Of a DNA stretch of 64,000 bases, positions 59,645 through 64,000 are shown in pieces. Under the pieces are notes generated by a model, which worked only from the letters and a program-made list of their open reading frames with translations, was not told the origin of the DNA and ran no database searches. The DNA comes from Rotaria macrura (Eukaryota; Rotifera; Eurotatoria; Philodinida; Philodinidae): assembly GCA_900239685.1 (NCBI GenBank), contig OENT01000136.1, positions 62,001-126,000 of the forward strand. Reading direction: 5' to 3'. The translations under genes and the position numbers were made by a program. Numbering within the stretch: the stretch's first letter is position 1; every line of letters begins with the position of its first letter.

Positions 59645-60843
59645 CTACCTTCTTGCAAATCTAGTAACTATGAAAATAGTTTATTAATATGGCAAATTAA
59701 AATAAACGACTTACCTGAACGAACGGTAGCGTCAGGTAACGAACTTAATGTAGGTTCATCAGCATTTGCTCTCAATGGACGAGTTTCTACAAAATTCATC
59801 GTACTATTAGCGTAAAAATATTGTCAAAATCAAACTTTCTTACCTGAACTATTTGTAGTAGTATGATAATAATTACTTGCTACTCTATCTAACGGTGATC
59901 GAATACCATATTTTTCTTCTATTTCTCTTCTTCTATCTCGCCGTTGTGTAGCTGTCGTCGTATTAGCTAATTCATTGATTCCACCAAAATTTCGGCGTTC
60001 TAAATTCGACCATATAGGCTACAACTATGATTCTAGTTGTCGTTTTACCTCTATTCATTAAGTCTTTTCCATCGTCAACATATTCCGATGATACTTCATC
60101 ATCATCAAAGAATTGCTCAAAACCACAAGCGTGTAAACATCTTGAACCAAGTCGAAAATATGTTCCAATACTTAACAATAATATTAACATTGGAAAATAC
60201 AAATTAAAACCAATCGACACAATTGGTATAGCAGTTAAATGACCCATTATCTAATGCAATAGATAAGGCAACGAAGAAATGTTTTTATTTTTATTCTATA
60301 TTTCATTTACTAATGTGAATATTGTTTCTTCTCGATCAGTTTTGTTCGTTATAGCTTGATCTAAATGTATCATACCAAGAAAATTGTAACACAATGGTGC
60401 TGTTAATCGACATAAAAAAGTAGCCGCAAATATTAAACTATTTTCATCTGTTAAATGATAAAGTGATAAATAAAAATAATCTAACACACGAATACGAAAT
60501 ATTGTATAATAGGCACATAAGCATAAATATGCAATACTTAAACAACAAAATACCTATTCAAAGAAATGTTTCGTTTTAGTTTTACTAAAAATAAAACCAT
60601 CATTTTTCTTATTCGTACTTCCATTGTGAAATAGGAATAATGATCACGTGCAGCATTGACACTTTTAGCAAAGATGGATAGAACCGGTTTTGTACTGAAA
60701 AATGTCATCTCAGACCAAATCACTAATATTGATATTATGCCGAGAAGAATTCCAAGAATTCGAAGGGCCCACGGACGAACCAGACAATATGTGTACCATT
60801 CTAAAATTCGAAAACAAACTAGTAGCATCATTGTATAGTACAA
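59645..60843 (-). CDS. LMBRD2: LMBRD2-like membrane protein, C-terminal half only (5'-truncated)
   Basis: Six exons join in frame: from 60843 (or a splice site at 60800) to 60619, then 60553-60311, 60250-60049, 59999-59844, 59786-59715 and 59667-59645. Introns are 47-65 nt. The product is about 292-306 residues. It matches the second half of human LMBRD2 (about 695 aa): WSEMTFFSTKPVLSIFA, FRIRVLDYFYLSLYHLTDEN, CRLTAPLCYNFLGMIHLD, PMLILLLSIGTYFRLGSRCL and GFEQFFDDDEVSSEYVDDGK, with four or five membrane segments and a charged C-tail. LMBRD2 is a multi-pass protein linked to GPCR signalling and membrane traffic. The N-terminal half, expected upstream, is not recognisable in 60844-64000. The TAG acceptor at 60801-60802 is good, and its phase matches the family, but no upstream exon with a matching donor was found. 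The gene is either truncated or continues beyond the window. Confidence 0.8.
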
Positions 60844-63800
60844 TCACTGAGGGGCGTTCAACTGTTGAATTAGAATCGTGTTACTATGATTGATTTTTTA
60901 GGCACTTACAAATCAGACCAATAACAACGATAGGATTCATGAATATTGAAATTTTTTAGTTTTTCCAGTGAAACAACGATTCGATTAAATTGGAGCGAGA
61001 GATAATGCATGTAAATTCAATCACAAAAATTTTGTTGTGAAATTTTCAGTAGATCAGAAGTCTGCAATCGGACTGAATGAGTATATTCATACCCTGCTAC
61101 AATCATCGAGATTGAAAACTATCTGATATTTGATTTAAATATCTAGCATGAAGTCTGATAATAGTTATCGAGGTGATCCGAATCGCATACATTCGTTTTC
61201 CGAAGTTCAGTTGAATAATAAAAAAAACAATATCTAATATGTTTTGATTTAAATCACTGTGCATGTTTAGTAGGAAATAAAGTATTTTAAAGTGCAGCAT
61301 GCGTTTGATATTGAACTGTGTAAAGAAAAAATCACCGTTCAATAGAAAACACTCTCTCTCATATTAAGGTTTATTGCAAAACTTTTCTTCAGAATTATTC
61401 TATGAAGAGTTATTGTCCGATATAATGTTTCTATCCACAAAGCAACGACGAATATGTAACATTTCAATTTGCTTTCTCTGTGTACGTAAGTAATTATAGA
61501 GATCCCAAGCGAAAGACGGCGGTTAATTTCATAAGAGTACCTGGTATAACAGCATCATCTGTTCTTTTCTTTTAAATCGTGTGAAATATAAAAAGGAAGA
61601 GATTATTTCAAACCTCTAACGAGTGGAGCGGAAATAGTGATGTTCTCATTATTTATTCTAGTTTTCATTGATTGAAACTGAATTGTTTCCCCGTATGATT
61701 CAGCATTCAATTCTCTACAAAACCATGTATGAAAGATTTTGATGAACTTCATAACGGCTAAGTTCTAAATCGAAGAAAAAATCATCCGAAAATTTCAAAC
61801 TTTCAAGATCAAAACTCGTTTTTTCTACAATTTACTTTCCATCTAAAGAACTACGAAAAACCTGTCTCGGCCGCGTTAAAAAGCATTGAATTCTGGACAG
61901 GATTCCTGTCTTTGAAAACGTTTTTGATCAAAACATCAGCAAATACTTCAAAATCAACTTTTCCCTATCTAGAAAAAACACAACTTTCATTTCATGTTTT
62001 CATGTTTTTGATGCTTGCACGAAATTGCATGCAATTCAGTAAAACAGCGTTATTTTGTGACGATTTCTTTTTCTTTGATGGCTAACATACTCGACTATAT
62101 GCCTGTACACTCATTCGATTCATTCGAAGTATTTTTCTCCATAGGCCTTTTTGAAAATTCAAATTAAGGAGCGTTTGAGGAGTATTTCGCAAAATATTAA
62201 TTCCATAGGTGAAGACCACTTTTACAGAAATTCTTTTCAAAGATATCGGAAAGAGCGTATTTGAAAATACCAGAAAATGTTTCTCTTGTAACTTACGACG
62301 GCGTAAAAATTGTCGAAAAATACTCTACATGTTAACGCATTTTGAGTTTGAAAGGTTGAAATTTTCGGACGATTTTTTCTTCGATTTAGAACTTAGCCGT
62401 TATGAAGTTCGTCAAAATCTTTCATACATGGTTTTGTAGAGAATTGAATGCTGAATCATACGGGGAAACAATTCAGTTTCAATTAATGAAAATTAGAACA
62501 AAGAATGAGAACATTATTATTGCTGGTCCACTCGTTACTATAATGGAGTATTGATAGTATTTTCTTAATTCATTATTATCTGTTCTCTCACTTTTTTTAT
62601 AGTCATTTTATGAACGAAAAATTGATCGAATCACTTTCTATACGAAGTGTATCTTCTATTAAGCAACAGCTGGAATATATGGGAAGTTTTTTAAATCATT
62701 TGAAGTTCAATGAAATGTTTTTTCTATTCTACTAGGAGAATGACAGAATCTCTTAGAGATTCTATGAACTTCGGCTTCATGATTTTCCTTTCAAGTAAAA
62801 CTCACTTTACATGTTCCCGAATTCTAACCGAAGTTCGCTGCAAAATAATTGTACAAAAAAAACTTCGATCAATCTCAAAACTTACAGCATGAGAGCAAGA
62901 GACTTTGTTTATGAGCACTTGTTTTATTTCCTGTTAAACACAAGTCATATGTCATTCAATGGAAAACTAACTAAGATTTTGTAAGAAATCATACATTCAT
63001 CGGGAATGAGTTTCGACATTCACGAAATTGATCTAAAAACTTTATGATCAGATAAATCTTTATGTTTTCATTATAAGTTGATCTCATTTCACTAAGTACA
63101 CGTTATTCATTATGAGAACAATGTGATAGATCTAAATTATTTTTACAAAGAATATAAACTGAAAAGTAAACTAATCGTTTTTCTGCATTGAAATCTATTA
63201 CCATAACACATGTAAAAGGATTTAATCAATAAAAAGACTCACTATTAGCAATCATGTGGATCAAGTCTTTAGCTACAAAGATAATGTCCAGAATTTAAAT
63301 GTTTTGAAAATACAAAAGATTTTATTTCGATAACTGATATTTAGTACTAGTTACGCTAAAAAGACTTTTTTCTTATATTCATTATCTATCTGAGGTTTCT
63401 CTATAACAAATGGATCAACAAACCTGTGAACTCGACTTGAACTTAACAGATGATGACATGGATACCGTCTCCAAGAGAGTTCGAAGTTAAATTAGTTTGT
63501 GATTTGGATGAGTTGGGATGTAGTTATGAAGCTTTTAAAATTTTAAATAAAAATAAACACTTTTTCTTTCTTCTGTTCTTGTATCGAGGAGCCTGTTTTG
63601 GCAGCTACGTTATTTCCATGATGCTGCTCGAAAATATTTTCTCCACTTCTATTGGATGGCATGGTTTTTCCCGAGAGAAACTGTCACTTTCGAAATGTAG
63701 AAGGATCACAACTATGTCCAATTATGTATTTCAGAGCGTGCTTCGTGAAAAGTTAAATCGTTAGATTATGATAAATTTGTAATTGTAAAATCTAACCGAA

Positions 63801-64000
63801 TGTTTTTCAATGATTCTGCATCCATAAAAAGCGAATAATTACAAGAAATGTCTTGTTGAAGATAGATATCGATACTATGTTAAATTTAGGAATCGATAAT
63901 TAAGGTATATAATTCACATTTACTAGCATCAACAAGTTAAATCTGTGTAGTAGAAAAAGAAGGATTTATGTGTGGTAAATCATAGGTTTCAATAGAAATT
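60844..64000. other. Region upstream of LMBRD2 fragment: no recognised exons
   Basis: No N-terminal LMBRD2 exon is visible. A foldback element occupies about 61618-62537. A short plus-strand frame at about 63411-63491 (26 codons, acidic) and the frame 63450-63764 just after it have no known motif; together they could be a small unrecognised gene, but I cannot support that. The remainder is AT-rich. Confidence 0.4.
61618..62537. mobile_element. Foldback element, about 0.92 kb
   Basis: The outer about 250 bp at each side are inverted copies. The left ends TAACGAGTGGA, and the right ends with its complement TCCACTCGTTA. Inside are paired stretches such as TTCCCCGTATGATTCAGCAT / ATGCTGAATCATACGGGGAA and CGGCTAAGTTCTAAATCGAA / TTCGATTTAGAACTTAGCCG. 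The central part pairs poorly. No transposase was seen. It lies where the missing LMBRD2 N-terminal exons would be expected. Confidence 0.8.

Noticed and set aside
63450..63764. 104-codon plus-strand frame, preceded by a short acidic frame starting near 63411
   Set aside because: The pair could be exons of an unknown gene, but no splice signals or family similarity could be established.

Overview
The window reads as AT-rich nuclear DNA from a small invertebrate. It has spliced protein-coding genes with many GT-AG introns of about 47-80 nt, metazoan gene families (SKP1, a v-SNARE, LMBRD2, and a secreted protein with VWD, LDLRa and TSP1 modules), and wide noncoding stretches full of inverted-repeat transposon remnants. 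A bdelloid rotifer is my best guess, from intron size and gene flavour. That is inference, not proof.

Layout. 1-4.2 kb: nothing recognisable. 4.2-4.9 kb (+): a complete five-exon SKP1. 6.7-9.0 kb (-): a three-exon ARM-like/TIR/SAM protein. 13.8-15.4 kb (-): a five-exon protein ending in a Death domain. 17.1-46.6 kb (-): one very large gene model. Its 28 exons can be joined in a single open frame of about 3235 residues, from a signal peptide at 46576 to a cystine-knot C-terminus at 17139. The domain order (EMI-like, three VWD/C8/TIL units, six LDLRa, an inserted domain block, TSP1/TIL/VWC, CTCK) is that of SCO-spondin, but a bacterial-type 'choice-of-anchor A' domain and Thr/Ser-rich repeated domains lie in the middle. 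Two of its introns are huge (about 10.1 and 6.1 kb) and filled with nested transposon remnants. One exon has an exact 503-bp duplicate. 49.2-50.0 kb (-): an RBR-type E3 ubiquitin ligase. 50-57 kb: no gene, but several inverted-repeat elements, including a hAT-type MITE with a perfect 8-bp target duplication. 57.2-57.6 kb (-): a synaptobrevin/VAMP. 59.6-60.8 kb (-): the C-terminal half of LMBRD2, with no N-terminal half in view. 60.8-64 kb: a foldback element and otherwise nothing.

Functional themes: ubiquitin ligation (SKP1 and the RBR ligase), NAD/innate-immune-type signalling (TIR and Death proteins), extracellular matrix or mucus (the giant secreted protein), and membrane traffic (VAMP, LMBRD2). 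There is no evidence that these neighbours act as one system. Exon joins were made by eye from splice signals, phase and family similarity. Family assignments come from recognising motifs, not from a search.
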